Assembly: GCA_018360145.1 (NCBI GenBank)
Contig: SRPY01000075.1
Coordinates: forward strand, 1 to 64,000
Direction of reading: 5' to 3'
Length of the DNA: 64,000 nt
DNA from: Claviceps africana
Lineage: Eukaryota > Ascomycota > Sordariomycetes > Hypocreales > Clavicipitaceae
Shown here: piece by piece, positions 45,750 to 56,226 of the stretch
Numbering within the stretch: position 1 is the stretch's first letter
How the letters are laid out: each line of letters starts with the position of its first letter
Position numbers and translations under genes: made by a program
Notes under the pieces: model-generated
What the model was told of the DNA's origin: nothing
The model's input: the letters and a program-made list of their open reading frames with translations, nothing else
The model's database searches: none

Positions 45750-46390
45750 CTTCTGATCCTTTTTTTTGTGCCCCTCTGTGCATGGGAAGCACGCGCTGAC
45801 TCGTTTCTTCGTTGCACCCCTTCCAGAACCAAGGTTTCTACGCTTGTTCCTTCAAAGGCTTCCAAGACACCGTTCTATCTCAGAGAGGAGCGCAACTCTA
45901 CGTGGGATGCTACATTGAAGGGGCCACAGACTTCATCTTTGGACAAGGAGCAAACGCCTGGTTCGATTCATGCACACTTGGCGTCGTTACCACCTCTGCC
46001 AATGTTGGTTTTATTACTGCTTCTGGTCGCGATTCAGCCAATTCCCCAAGCTACTATGTCTTCGATCGCTCGAGCATTGTGGCCGCTCCTGGCTCCAACG
46101 TCCCCGCTGGCATCTATTATCTGGGTCGGCCCTGGAGGCCTTTTGCTCGCGTCGCATTCCAGCGCACTTCCATGAGCAATGTTATCAACAAGGCAGGCTG
46201 GTCCCAGTGGAGCACGTCGGATACGCGCCTTGCCCACGTTACTTTTGCGGAATTGGGCAACTACGGACCTGGTGCCTCTGGCCCCAGAGCAAAGTTTGCG
46301 ACAAAATTGCCCAAACTTTTGACCGCCAGTGACGTTCTGGGCAGCAACTACAAGTCTGCGTATTATTACGACGCGTCATACATGCACTAA
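45223..46390 (+). CDS. Secreted pectin methylesterase (CE8)
   Basis: 332 residues from exons 45223-45657 and 45827-46390. Signal peptide at about 1-18 (SMTAMLALATAVLA). The right-handed beta-helix enzyme motifs are all present: IYPGTYHEQV, FQDTVLSQ (Q158, D159), GATDFIFG (D180) and YLGRPWRPFA (R246, W248). It demethylates pectin homogalacturonan in plant cell walls, implying contact with plant material. The intron carries an uninterrupted run of about 47 T, far longer than needed for splicing. Confidence 0.93.
45703..45750. repeat. Poly-T homopolymer inside the pectinesterase intron
   Basis: About 47 consecutive T between the gtaagt donor (45658) and the CAG acceptor (45824-45826). Confidence 0.95.
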
Positions 46391-46957
46391 GCAACCGTGC
46401 AATTCCCGACGGTGCAGCAGAAGCATCAGCAAACTCGAAATAACATAATTCCTTTCACCTGGCATTTACCTTGCAGGCATCTTGGGGACAGGTGGAGGTC
46501 CCCTTCTTTATTTAGGGCGCGTGTGTCAGGCATATGGACCTTGGCTTCAATGACATGAACTTTATGGCTGATAACGCTTGGGCTTTGGTATTACGCACTT
46601 TTCCTAAATTAATACAAGTAGTTGACTTTTCTCTACGTCTAACTCTAATTACTTAATATACATGGGTCATCTGAGGGGCCTTTGGTCGACCATAATGGGG
46701 GCCGTTATCTAGCAACTCTCTTCTGTTGACTCCAACTTCACACTCGTCTTGTAAATTTGAAATGGTTGAGACGCTATCGCGCTACGTTTTTATGGCCACC
46801 GTGAGTCTTGCTACTGGAAACCTCAGTCTTTATATGATCACTTGTGACAGCTTAGCGGTGAGAAGGTGAGGAGGGGAAAACATGAACCATGACGGCAAGC
46901 ACACGTTGCAGCGGCGCAGCGGCGCACTTTGTCAGTCAAATTCCGCGTCAGCGTTTG

Positions 46958-46999
<42 letters not shown>

Positions 47000-47439
47000 C
47001 TGGGAATACGACACGTATGCCTACCTGGGCAAGGTCGAGGGACAAATTTGGGTTTGGAGAGAGCCGTGTCGATTTTAGCCGGCACTTCCGGAAGCCCGTG
47101 ATGCAAGCCGCCCCTGCCTGGACTGGCTGGACTGTCCTTGTCCTGCAGCTGCTGCCCGGGATCCTGCGCACGGCTGACAACAGGCAGACGAGACGACTTG
47201 CCTTGAAAGGCCACATGTGCATCTGAGGTGCTCAACTCAACTCACACATGGTCCGTGGATGCGCTCGGCAGACTTGGTTTGTTTCGCCGCCGACTAGCCC
47301 AGACCTCTACGTGCGTACAAACGGGCATGCGTTTCTCGTCCGGACCGAACGTCGTCATCCTCGCTTCACCACCAACAAGGCCGCTGCGACTCATTGTCCC
47401 GTTATCCTCCACGTCCGACCGCCGCCGTCCAGCTCCAGC
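46391..47439. other. Spacer with (GAT)n
   Basis: No gene supported. A (GAT)n microsatellite of about 13 units lies at 46961-46999; ORFs through it give Asp or His runs. Confidence 0.65.
46961..46999. repeat. (GAT)n microsatellite
   Basis: Thirteen tandem GAT units. Confidence 0.95.
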
Positions 47440-48207
47440 ATGACCACAGACGTCGAGACGCTCTCTCTGCCACGCATCCTGTGCCTCCACGGCGGTGGCG
47501 TCAACGGTCGCGTCTTTCGTCTGCAGTGTCGGACCCTCGTCCACCAGCTCGCAAGCACGTTCCGGCTTGTCTTTGTGGACGCGCCATACAGCTCTGGTGC
47601 ACACAGGGACATTGTCCCCGTCTATGGCGAATTCGGCCCCTTTTATTGCTGGCTACCGTGGGGCGGTACACACCCGACGTCTACGGCCGGCTCCCACGAC
47701 ATCATGACGTCGTGTCTCGAGGCCATGGGGGCCGATGACGGATCCGGGCCGTGGGTCGGTGTGCTTGGCTTTTCGCAGGGAGCCAAAATCGCCATCAGTC
47801 TGCTGTGGGCACAACGCCAGGCAGAACGATTCCTGGGTCCTGGTCATGCGAAAACGGACTTCAAGTTTGGTGTCATCATGGCGGGGAGCGCACCAATCGT
47901 TCACTTGGATAGCAGGCTGCCTCGCTCGAGACATGTGGCGGATGCGACTACATCCAGTCACTCGTTTGATGACTGGCCCGACGCGCCGGACGGGGATCAT
48001 GTGGTGGCCGCACCGACCTTGCACGTACATGGATTGCAGGATCCTGGGATAGACAGACACAAGAAGCTGCTGGCCTTGTATTGTATGCCCGGACAAACGC
48101 GTTTGGTGGAATGGGATGCTGGACATAGACTCCCCATCAAGACATACGATGTGCAGCAGGTAGTGAGCAACGTGTTAGATATGGCACGACAGACGGGAGT
48201 GCTCTGA
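47440..48207 (+). CDS. FSH-type serine hydrolase
   Basis: 255 residues, single exon, start after a Pro/Ser-coding upstream extension (ATG at 47440). N-terminal LPRILCLHGGGVNG contributes the oxyanion hole. The nucleophile is in GFSQGA (S112), the Asp is in HGLQDPGI (about D201) and the His in WDAGHRLP (about H229). FSH1-like hydrolases include general esterases and the thioesterases that release some polyketides. No polyketide synthase lies nearby, so a cluster role is not supported. Confidence 0.88.
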   Translation: MTTDVETLSLPRILCLHGGGVNGRVFRLQCRTLVHQLASTFRLVFVDAPYSSGAHRDIVPVYGEFGPFYCWLPWGGTHPTSTAGSHDIMTSCLEAMGADDGSGPWVGVLGFSQGAKIAISLLWAQRQAERFLGPGHAKTDFKFGVIMAGSAPIVHLDSRLPRSRHVADATTSSHSFDDWPDAPDGDHVVAAPTLHVHGLQDPGIDRHKKLLALYCMPGQTRLVEWDAGHRLPIKTYDVQQVVSNVLDMARQTGVL

Positions 48208-48644
48208 ACTCTAGATAGGAACGGTCAACCCTTTACAGCAGCGACGGGATGGGACAAAGCTAGTCGAAACAGCATCTGCTTTGGCGCACAACTCACGTCA
48301 CGGTCGCCCAAGAAGCCCCAGCATGTGCGATGCTGCTGCTTCATGGTCAAAGGCAAGAAACACGACTACCTGGCATAAGACACTTCGTTGTTGGCCCTCA
48401 AACAAACACCGCCCTCTCCCCCTCTGTGACTACTATATACCCTTCTCTTTGCCTCGATATATTTGACAACTTTATGCGCGCCAAAGTCTAGAGGATCGCC
48501 ACCGCCGATGCAAGTTCGCAAAGAAAATATATCCCGCTGGCTCCCAGGCTTTCTTCCATACCAGAAACACTTTGGATAGGACGCATGCCGGGAACGTCAT
48601 AATGCCATAGTCATGCTGCTCATTATTGCAATGCAGAAACGTTC
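48208..48644. other. Convergent 3' spacer
   Basis: About 440 bases between the FSH stop and the DnaJ stop; no feature seen. Confidence 0.6.
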
Positions 48645-49769
48645 CTAGCGGATGAGCCCCAGCGATCTCAATCTATCGCAGTGGGGTTTTGGATAAGCAT
48701 TCGCTTCTGACATCTTCTCGCTATCTTCGTAGAACCAGCCGGTAGCGTCTTCCTGCATCCGCCGCTGGATTATGTTTTCATGCTCGCATCGGTTTTGCAG
48801 GAAGTGAAGAAAATTGGCCTCGGCCGTCCGGTCCAGCTGCGAGAGTTTCGAAGAACTGTAGGATTGAATGTCCTTGGGATTGACAAAGTAATTGATCTTG
48901 TGCCTTGGAGTGGTGCGGCCCTCGGTATAGGGTGGCTGAGGAGCATCCCAGTACATCTTGGGAGTTTTGGAGCCCGTGGACGTGCCAGTGAACAAGGATG
49001 ATAACATGGGGAGGATGAAGAATATTAAAATCGGTAAAAGCGCTAGCAGATTCTGAAGACCACCTTGTTGCTGCTCCTCTCCCTGTGCTTCTCGAGGTCG
49101 ACGCCTTGGTCTCGCGCCACCAAATTGGTGTACTCGAATGCCTGGTCCACCACCAAAGTTGAAGACGAATTGGGGTCCGGTATCAAAGGCTCATCAGGTC
49201 GTTAGTATACGACAGCACAAGATGCCATGGGCAGAATCTGTAGGCTCACCTCCGCCCCAACCTCCAGCGCCGCCGCCACCGAAGAATCTGGCGAACATCT
49301 CCTCTGGACTCAATTCCTCGTCCCACCTGCCACCGCCACCTGTGCCTCCAGGGGATTGCCGTGCGGCAAATCCGGAAAAGGGGTTCTGCGCTTGCGCGCT
49401 TGCGAATCGACTGTCGGGGTCGGTCCCGAACTTGTCGAACTTGGCACGCTTTTCTTTGTCTCCCAAGATGCTGAAGGCTCTGCTGACCATCTTAAACGCC
49501 TCCGAAGCATGCTCATGCCCATTTTTGTCCGGATGAGTCAATAATGACTGTTTGCGGTAAGCCTTCTTGATGTCGGATTCAGTGCATGTCGTTTTGGTGG
49601 TTTCCAGACCTAGAATATCGTAGAAGGCGGTAGCACTGCATCTTCGAATGCGTAGAACAGCTTCTTTCTGCTCAGCAGTATATGTACGCCCCTGGTTTCC
49701 TTGGTTGTGTTCGTGGTACCGAGCCGAGCCTTGCCCCGTGCTCGCTCCCGAGGCCGACGCGCCGGGCAT
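48645..49769 (-). CDS. ER membrane DnaJ protein (Hlj1/DNAJB12-like, DUF1977)
   Basis: 354 residues from exons 49250-49769 and 48645-49189 (branch ACTAAC, acceptor GAG at 49190-49192). The J domain spans about 45-115 with the HPD motif at 79-81 (LTHPDKNG). A Gly/Phe-rich linker (GGGGAGGWGGG) is followed by a single hydrophobic helix (about 218-238, LLALLPILIFFILPML). A C-terminal DUF1977 region (INYFVNP, LDRTAEANFLHFLQNRCEHE) follows. Relatives are Hsp70 co-chaperones anchored in the ER that act in protein quality control and ERAD. Confidence 0.88.
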
Positions 49770-50681
49770 TGAGGGAGTATTCGGATTTCGATGTCGTAGA
49801 GTTGAACCCAAAGATCTGTACGCGGCGCCTCATTCAAGTTTTCGTCGTATCGACGCTGAGCAATGAAAAGGCCAATTTCCGGCAATTATGTTGGTCAACG
49901 ACAGCTTGCCGGAATGGAGAACAACCTTGGTCTTGATATGTGAGGAACGAACGCCTTGAAATGAACTTGGCAACCAACCGCTGCCTTTGCAAAGAAGGGT
50001 ACTGCCTGCGAGTTCAGTAGAGTGTAGAGTTCCTTCTCACGAACCTCTCGAGTTTCTGTTGAGTCGTTTCGAAGAGCATAAACATAAAAGATCTATGCAG
50101 ACGCTTGTCAACACCGACGAATCTGTCCACATTGATCAGAGAGGGTGCTGCCCATGTCGAGTGTACCAACTTCGCCTTCGACGACACGTGACGAGATCTG
50201 GACTACCCTATATTGAAATCCAAACAAACTAAACAAGCGACAAAGCATGCTCAGCAGTAATTCTCGGGGAAATGTAGATAGATAAAACAGAGTGGTTTGA
50301 AATGCAAAAACTTTTCATTTGTGCAGTCTAGTCACTCCATGCAAACTCGTCGTAGAAAGTGCCCAAAGTTGTCGGGACGGGCATTGTGATGAGTGAGCTG
50401 CAGACTTTTGCATATCTTTAATCAGTCTCTGACGACCATGCCACGCAGGACTGTATCATAAAATCCCGCAGGAATGTTAATTTATTCTCAAGTTAAGCCC
50501 TGGTTGAGATGTGAGGCATATGTGAACCCAATATGTTCTACGACATTTGAAGCATGGAACCGATCCATGATCAGATCACGTGACATATCGGAGTCGACCA
50601 ACTATGCTTGTCAAGGTCGCCAGATCATGATTCGGATTTTTCTCTCCGCGGAACATGTGAGAACAACGCAACGCTCAAAAA
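49770..50681. other. Spacer between DnaJ and uS19m genes
   Basis: Divergent promoter region of about 900 bases. No additional gene supported. Confidence 0.6.
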
Positions 50682-51143
50682 ATGCAAGCAACGAGAGCAC
50701 TGCTCAAGCGTTCGGTTTGGAAGGGTATGTAAGATGTAATGCTACAAATTTCAGTACAAAATTTTCTAATCACATTGATTGCATCAGGACCTAATCTTGT
50801 GCCGTACGAATCCAATCGAAACGTTAACTCATACAAGCGATTTACTGAATGAATGCCCAGACTGCCAATCGTTTTCCCCAAAAAGCAAGGCGACAAGGTA
50901 CCTCCTGTGCGCACGCAAGCTCGATCTGCCACTATACTACCGAACTTCGTGGGACTGAAGTTCGAGATTCACAATGGTAAGGATTACCATCAGGTAACAA
51001 TAACGGAGGACATGGTTGGTCACAAGCTCGGAGAGTTTTCGCCGTACGTACTTTTTCAGCTCCCGTTGGATTCTGCGGGAAAAAAAAAAAACTGCTAAAA
51101 CGCAAACAGGACTCGTAAGCCGAATATCTGGGATAAAAAGTAA
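50682..51143 (+). CDS. Mitochondrial small-subunit ribosomal protein uS19m
   Basis: 91 residues from four short exons: 50682-50724, 50788-50803, 50861-51043, 51110-51143, all in phase. The assembled protein starts MQATRALLKRSVWKGPNLVP, passes through RSATILPNFVGLKFEIHNG, VTITEDMVGHKLGEFSPTR and ends KPNIWDKK. This matches bacterial/mitochondrial S19 along its whole length (head of the small subunit, near the decoding site). The second exon is only 16 nt. The coding pieces are too short and split to appear as one ORF. Confidence 0.93.
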
Positions 51144-51449
51144 ATGCTATGGATAGAGAGGGTACTGGAGTGGGACGCGAATTCAACGAGGGCCGTTTGT
51201 ACAACATCAATGCAAAAACGTGGTGTATCAATATCCGAGAAAGGGTTCAATGGTAACGTGATAGAGAATAATGATCAGATTTAAATCATTCTTGGATGCA
51301 TCTACCACTGCAGCCAAAGAAGCGCAAACGCATGGCGACATGCCTAAACGCCCAAACACCAATCCCTAAACCCAGATCAAGAACCTGCAGATCATGTCAA
51401 TTACCCTGTCGGACAACCCCAAACGTGTCGGACAACCTCAAAGATCCAT
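51144..51449. other. Convergent spacer
   Basis: About 300 bases between uS19m and TAF10 stops, no feature. Confidence 0.6.
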
Positions 51450-52120
51450 CTAGCGATAAAATTCGCTCCGCTTAACATTAACGCCATACTCCCCAACCGC
51501 CATACCCAAGTCTTCCATCGTCAGCACTGTTCTATTCTGGCTTCCACCTTGACCGCCGCCGCCATATCCGGGACGCTGGATTCCCAAGGGTGCACCCTTA
51601 TTTTGATCCTTGTTGCCTGGCTGGCCAGCTTGCTGTCCCGGAATGGGGAAGCCCGCTGCTGCGCCGAGAGTGCCCATAGGGTTGTTTGTATTGCTGGACG
51701 CACGGATGCGACTATACTGATATGCGTCCGCAGCAATATCCGCAATGAATTTTTGCGTGGCGAGAGCGAGCAGGCGGGCCAGACGAGCATCGGTCTGCGG
51801 TGGTGGTGGCAGACCAGCTTTGGTCATATAATAGTTCGTGACGGCGTCAGGTATCTGCAAATGGGTTAGTAAAAAACTTGCCAAGGTCGAGACGGGAAAA
51901 CAGTCTTTACAATGGGAGCATAATCATCAATTTTATTTAAGAACTCTCGCAAAGATATATCCTTGCGAGTTGGTAATTTCGGGTCTTGAGGTGGCGCGAT
52001 CTCAGGCGGTGGATTTGGTCCATCATGCACTTGAGGGCCTTCTATATGCCCGTTTCCGTCAAAATTGCCGTTCTGAGCGCCATGTTGTGAATCGGACATT
52101 CCGGGAGCGTCGCTACTCAT
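51450..52120 (-). CDS. taf10: TAF10-like subunit of TFIID/SAGA
   Basis: 204 residues from exons 51911-52120 and 51450-51854 (phase 0 junction). The histone-fold region reads REFLNKIDDYAPI, IPDAVTNYYMTKAG, RLARLLALATQKFIADIAADAYQ and LTMEDLGMAVGEYGVNV, the core TAF10 signature. An Asn/Gly/Gln-rich insert separates the last helices, as in fungal orthologues. Predicted shared subunit of TFIID and SAGA in the nucleus. Confidence 0.92.
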
Positions 52121-52856
52121 TTTAAGCAGCACGGTTGATGCGGATTTGGATTAAGTGGTGGATGAAGTCATGGACGATAGATAACCCGTCACGTACGCCG
52201 GTCGAGGTCACACGATGTCAGTATAGTCACGTGACTGATAAGCAACCACTTATCGCATGCACCAAAGACATGTCTCGGCATAAAACTGAGGCAGAGAAGC
52301 TGTAAATCAGTTCTGGTTCGCTGGAGATTTCACTTGCCCTACATGTGAACAGCTTTGTGGGAGGGCCAAAGGCACATTTCTTTATCAGATAACGAAGTGA
52401 GGGAATTCAGAATTAACACCAATAACATAAATAACATCAATAGCATTTATTACGACAAGACTTGTCTTTTGCATCACAACTGCTGTTGTCGAAGCCTTCA
52501 AAGAAAGGCTTCAAGACAAGAACCTAGCCACACCACCCGTTGTCGCCTACCCACGCCACCAGTCTCGACAAAAACTTGACTTGCTCGGAGTTCAAGTCTA
52601 TGAACCAAGAAGTGATTTGCTCATAACGCTACCATAATAGGTAATTCATTTATATTCTGTCCAAGCTTCTTTTCACAAGCTTTTGCGGAGCCTGCCCTGC
52701 TCGACTATATCGTCCGCCATCACCTCGGCAAGCGAGTTTGTGAAGAACGTCCGGCGATTTAAAAAAGTCGACGGAAAGAGTCGTGGTGCGACCGAACGCG
52801 ATCGTTGACACGAGGAGTGACACTCTAGAGAAGATTCCATTCTAGATCCAAACTCT
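52121..52856. other. Spacer between TAF10 and ERD2 genes
   Basis: About 740 bases, no ORF of note; a short AACATAAATAACATCAATA stretch near 52425. Upstream region of TAF10 and 3' flank of ERD2. Confidence 0.6.
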
Positions 52857-53743
52857 CTAGACGGGAAGCTTGAATTTTTTGCCCTTCAGTACCTTGGTAT
52901 AGTAAATGTAGAAAAAGTCGCTGTAGAGAACAGTTTGAATGATTCCAGCAACAATGGCGATCCAATCAAATTTGTACTTGGTATCCATGAAGTATCGATA
53001 GATCCAGTTAGGAATATACAGAGCTCGGTAGCTTCCAAGAGCGAAAAGGTAGTGTGTCGTAATTGTTTCAGCTTCACCAGTTCTCTGAAGCATGAAAAGC
53101 TGCGGCAGGATGGCCACCGATTCAAGCCAGATAGAGAAGGCCCAAAGCATCTCGGAGAAACTGTACTTGTAAGGAACGAGAACGCCGAGAATGGCAGCAC
53201 CTGCGAGGAGATATTGCACGCGAAAGGTGTCGACGTTGGGGTCGTTCGTGGGCTTGTAAGCATTGGTCATGAGGTATATAATGTAGCCCTGAGAGCCAAT
53301 GAATGTAATCTTGAAGAACAAGTTGTACAAACTGTCCGTCCAGAATATGTCTGTGTGTCCATGGTCAGCGCTATTAAAAATGTAGGACGGGATAGCCATG
53401 AGACAACCGTCGAGGACCAGGGGCGTACCGAGATATCGAGTGACATAAACAAACATGTATAGAGCCTGTGACTTGAACGAAATTCCAGAACAGCTCTGCC
53501 GGTTGTTAGTAAATGGACATTCTGGGCGCGATTGCGTCACAACTTGATTGGAAAGCAACCGCCGCATACATTCAGCTGAACCATCTTGTGCAGGAGAATA
53601 AATATACTCGCTAGATGCGAGAAATCCGCTACCAAGAAAGACGTCAGTAACAAATGTAGATACCTCTCGTAGCAACGTCTGTTCCGATGTGGAGTGAAAT
53701 TGGGAGGAAACCAACCGGCGACGCGAAAGATGTTGAGGACCAT
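52857..53743 (-). CDS. ERD2: ER lumen protein-retaining (HDEL) receptor ERD2
   Basis: 215 residues from exons 53716-53743, 53570-53628, 53429-53495 and 52857-53350. The start is MVLNIFRVAADFSHLASIFILLHK. The third intron (53351-53428, 78 nt) is a multiple of three and stays open, so a longer frame exists, but splicing restores RYLDIFWTDSLYN as in other ERD2 proteins. Seven hydrophobic segments and the FIGSQGYIIYLM and VQYLLAGAAIL stretches are recognisable. Retrieves HDEL/KDEL-bearing proteins from Golgi to ER. Confidence 0.93.
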
Positions 53744-54037
53744 TTCGTAAGCTGTCGGATCACGACCGAACGACAACTTGGTTCTGTAGCAGGTAATCGA
53801 GATTACAAGGTCAGGAAGAAGCAACAACTGCTTCGACGTCGCTGCTTGTGGACCGTATGTTCAATTGCAAGATGGTGTTGGGGGGTCATTGGATAAAATG
53901 GCGAAGGCAGGTAGGACTACGCAAGGGCAGGCCAGCTCGGCAGCCAATGGGTGCTATGTGCGCGGGAAAAGGACACGACGCGGAAAATCTATCGGCCAGC
54001 CGCGCGAGCGCACTGGCGCATAGAACATTGACGCTGA

Positions 54038-54108
54038 AGTACCTAGGTACCTAGTAGATACTTAGGTACCTACTACCTACCTACCTAGGTACCTAGGTAT
54101 CTACTAAT
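54038..54108. repeat. TACCTAGGTACC palindromic tract
   Basis: Tandem and palindromic combinations of ACCTAGGT, TACCTACC and GGTACC. Confidence 0.9.
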
Positions 54109-54119
54109 GTAGGCGTCTA

Positions 54120-54190
54120 CAGTGGGTCGTGATTCGTACACAGTACATACACGTGATTCGGAACCATTATGCACCAATCTGAACCCACAA
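54120..54190. mobile_element. MITE-like element, copy C
   Basis: Begins CAGTGGGTCGTGATTCGT after a TA (54118-54119) and ends CAATCTGAACCCAC, the reverse complement of GTGGGTTCAGATTG. Both ends match copy B (in opposite orientation) and GATTCGGAACCATTATGCACC matches the copy A arm and loop edge. The last two to three bases of the right terminus are degenerate. Confidence 0.6.
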
Positions 54191-54919
54191 AAGTTTCCGT
54201 TACACACTATAAAAAGTAAGTAGGTACTTACCTTAAGAAGTACATGGCGGTTAAAAACAGTCACTCAACGACAGAGTTCTCATCGGAAAAGTACCAAGCC
54301 GAGATGCGAGGCACAGGTTGTCAACCTTCTCACGTTAGTGGCAGAACCCTAATACCCTTCAATAGATCAGCCACGCAACAGCTTCACCCCCTTTCTTAAA
54401 ACCACTAGTTTCTGCATCAGAAAGTCTGCGGGAATTAAGATATCTACCAAAGCTTTCAACTACCTAGGTACCTGAGTGGTGGTCGCTGGCTACAAAACGG
54501 CGACTACCTACTTAGTAGGTAGGTAAGTACGAAACACCAAATCTGGAGTGAGGCGCTGATTACCAAGCTGCCACCCCATTGATATGGGGTGTGGCGCAGC
54601 CTCGTGCAAGGGCCGCAATGACGTTATTACAAATACAATCAATTCTCGCATCATCTTGGGTCGTCCCCGTGGTTCTCAGCAATCCAAATCCCAACGATTA
54701 TGCTACTGAAGCATTCAAGGCTGCCCGTTTCATCCCTCACGCATCCTTTCAACATTGCTTGAGCAAATAACCAGGTGGACGTGACCTTCTCCAAGGTCGC
54801 ATTCAACGTCACATCTCAAGCAGAATCTGTTAAAACCCGACACATTGCAGAGCAGCCGCTTCTTTTAATAGGACAATCTAGCTCGATGCGCTCGCTGGCT
54901 GCCACTGTCCTCAATCACC

Positions 54920-56020
54920 ATGAGCATGAGCGACTTGCCTCAATGCCTTGGCCATTTAGGCCCTGAGTCAGATGGTCTTGAGCCAGGCTGGATCATCATC
55001 AACGTAACTCATCGCAAGCAAAACTATGCGTTTCAGTTTCCTCACGACGCTAAAGTGCCCGACTTATTTGACGAGATAGCCACAAGCCTTGGCATCCCAC
55101 AATTGAATCAAAAGATCCTCGTGTCCAGAGGCCCTCTATTAAAAGCACCGTTCGAAGAACCCTACATGCCACTTAGCGCTCTGCAGGATAAGACTTTGAC
55201 ACTTCTGGGCTCAGGTGTCGCGGAACTGCAAGCTGTGCAAAGTATGACGGACAGGATTGCCCAAAGAAACGCAGCCCGCGTCGCTCAGAAAGCAAGAGTC
55301 AAGGGTACGAAGAAACCAACAACGGGGGCTCACGCCCGTGCAGAGTACACTTTCCTCCAGATCCGCGCCTTGGACGGTCTGCCTCGTCCTGAGAACAGTC
55401 GGCTTCTCTTAATGAGGTTGAAGGACGATCCTGGGATCAGAGCAGCCATGAAGAAGCACAAATTCACTGTATCCCTACTGACTGAAATGGAACCGCTGTC
55501 ACACACCCAAGCCACTCATGAAGGCACTTCGAGAATTCTTGGGCTCAACCGGAACCAGGGCGAAGTGATTGAACTTCGTCTTCGAACGGATGCTTATGAC
55601 GGCTACCGTGACTACAAAACAATTCGCAGAACGTTATGCCACGAACTGGCACACAATGTTCACGGACCGCATGATCAGCACTTCTGGGATCTTTGCCACC
55701 AGATTGAGCGAGAAGTTGACGCCGCTGACTGGAAATCTGGCGGACATACAATCGGTGACACATCCCGATACACTGTTTTGGGCCAGACCAGCGCAGAAGA
55801 CGATATTCACGAGGACGAGGGAGGATGGATTGGTGGTGAATTTGTGCTTGGAGGCGTCGGAAATGAAGGCCCCGGCATGAGCAGAAGAGACATTCTCGCA
55901 CAAGCAGCATTGGAGCGACAAAGAAAACAAGACGGGGCAGAGCGGGAGGCTTGCGATGCGACAGAGAAGGGTTGGAGACCATGTCAGCGACCACGGCAAT
56001 CGAGTGATAAGACCGACTGA
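54920..56020 (+). CDS. Ubiquitin-like plus WLM metalloprotease (Wss1-related)
   Basis: 366 residues, one exon, ATG in a CACC context. Residues about 25-100 form a ubiquitin-like fold (IINVTHRKQNYAFQFP, VPDLFDEIATSLGIP). The WLM domain follows (YTFLQIRALDGLPRPENS) with the zinc-protease motif HELAHNVHGPHD at about 241-252: HExxH plus a third His. The C-terminal tail is acidic then basic. Wss1/Spartan-type proteases cleave DNA-protein crosslinks; the ubiquitin-like/WLM arrangement is the less studied sister form. The ATG at 54926 two codons later is an alternative start. Confidence 0.88.
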   Translation: MSMSDLPQCLGHLGPESDGLEPGWIIINVTHRKQNYAFQFPHDAKVPDLFDEIATSLGIPQLNQKILVSRGPLLKAPFEEPYMPLSALQDKTLTLLGSGVAELQAVQSMTDRIAQRNAARVAQKARVKGTKKPTTGAHARAEYTFLQIRALDGLPRPENSRLLLMRLKDDPGIRAAMKKHKFTVSLLTEMEPLSHTQATHEGTSRILGLNRNQGEVIELRLRTDAYDGYRDYKTIRRTLCHELAHNVHGPHDQHFWDLCHQIEREVDAADWKSGGHTIGDTSRYTVLGQTSAEDDIHEDEGGWIGGEFVLGGVGNEGPGMSRRDILAQAALERQRKQDGAEREACDATEKGWRPCQRPRQSSDKTD

Positions 56021-56226
56021 TTCACAGGCTTCTGCAGAATTCTTTCAACATAGCATTGCGTATTGTCCTTGAACCGTTTGGTTTCCCCCTCTTTCCTTTA
56101 CCTTTTTACAGGACGATGTGGTGGTAGTAAGTACCAAATTTAGAGTAAAATATCATTGAAGATGGATTCGCCCGAACGCTGCATCTTTCCAGATATCAGC
56201 CTAATCTTCCGGTTGGGCACCGGCTC
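56021..56226. other. Convergent spacer
   Basis: About 200 bases between the WLM and nitrilase stops; no feature. Confidence 0.6.

Larger units (their letters stand above)
53744..54919. other. Spacer with TACCTAGG tracts
   Basis: No gene. GTACCTAGGTACC/TACCTACC palindromic sequence at 54038-54108 and 54464-54530, and MITE copy C between them. Divergent promoter region of ERD2 and the WLM gene. Confidence 0.65.

Noticed and set aside
47440..48207. FSH hydrolase as part of a polyketide cluster
   Set aside because: No synthase, transporter or tailoring gene lies nearby; neighbours are pectinesterase and housekeeping genes.
53351..53428. In-frame 26-residue insertion in ERD2
   Set aside because: It is bounded by gtacgc and cacag, and removing it restores the conserved RYLDIFWTDSLYN, so it is an intron.
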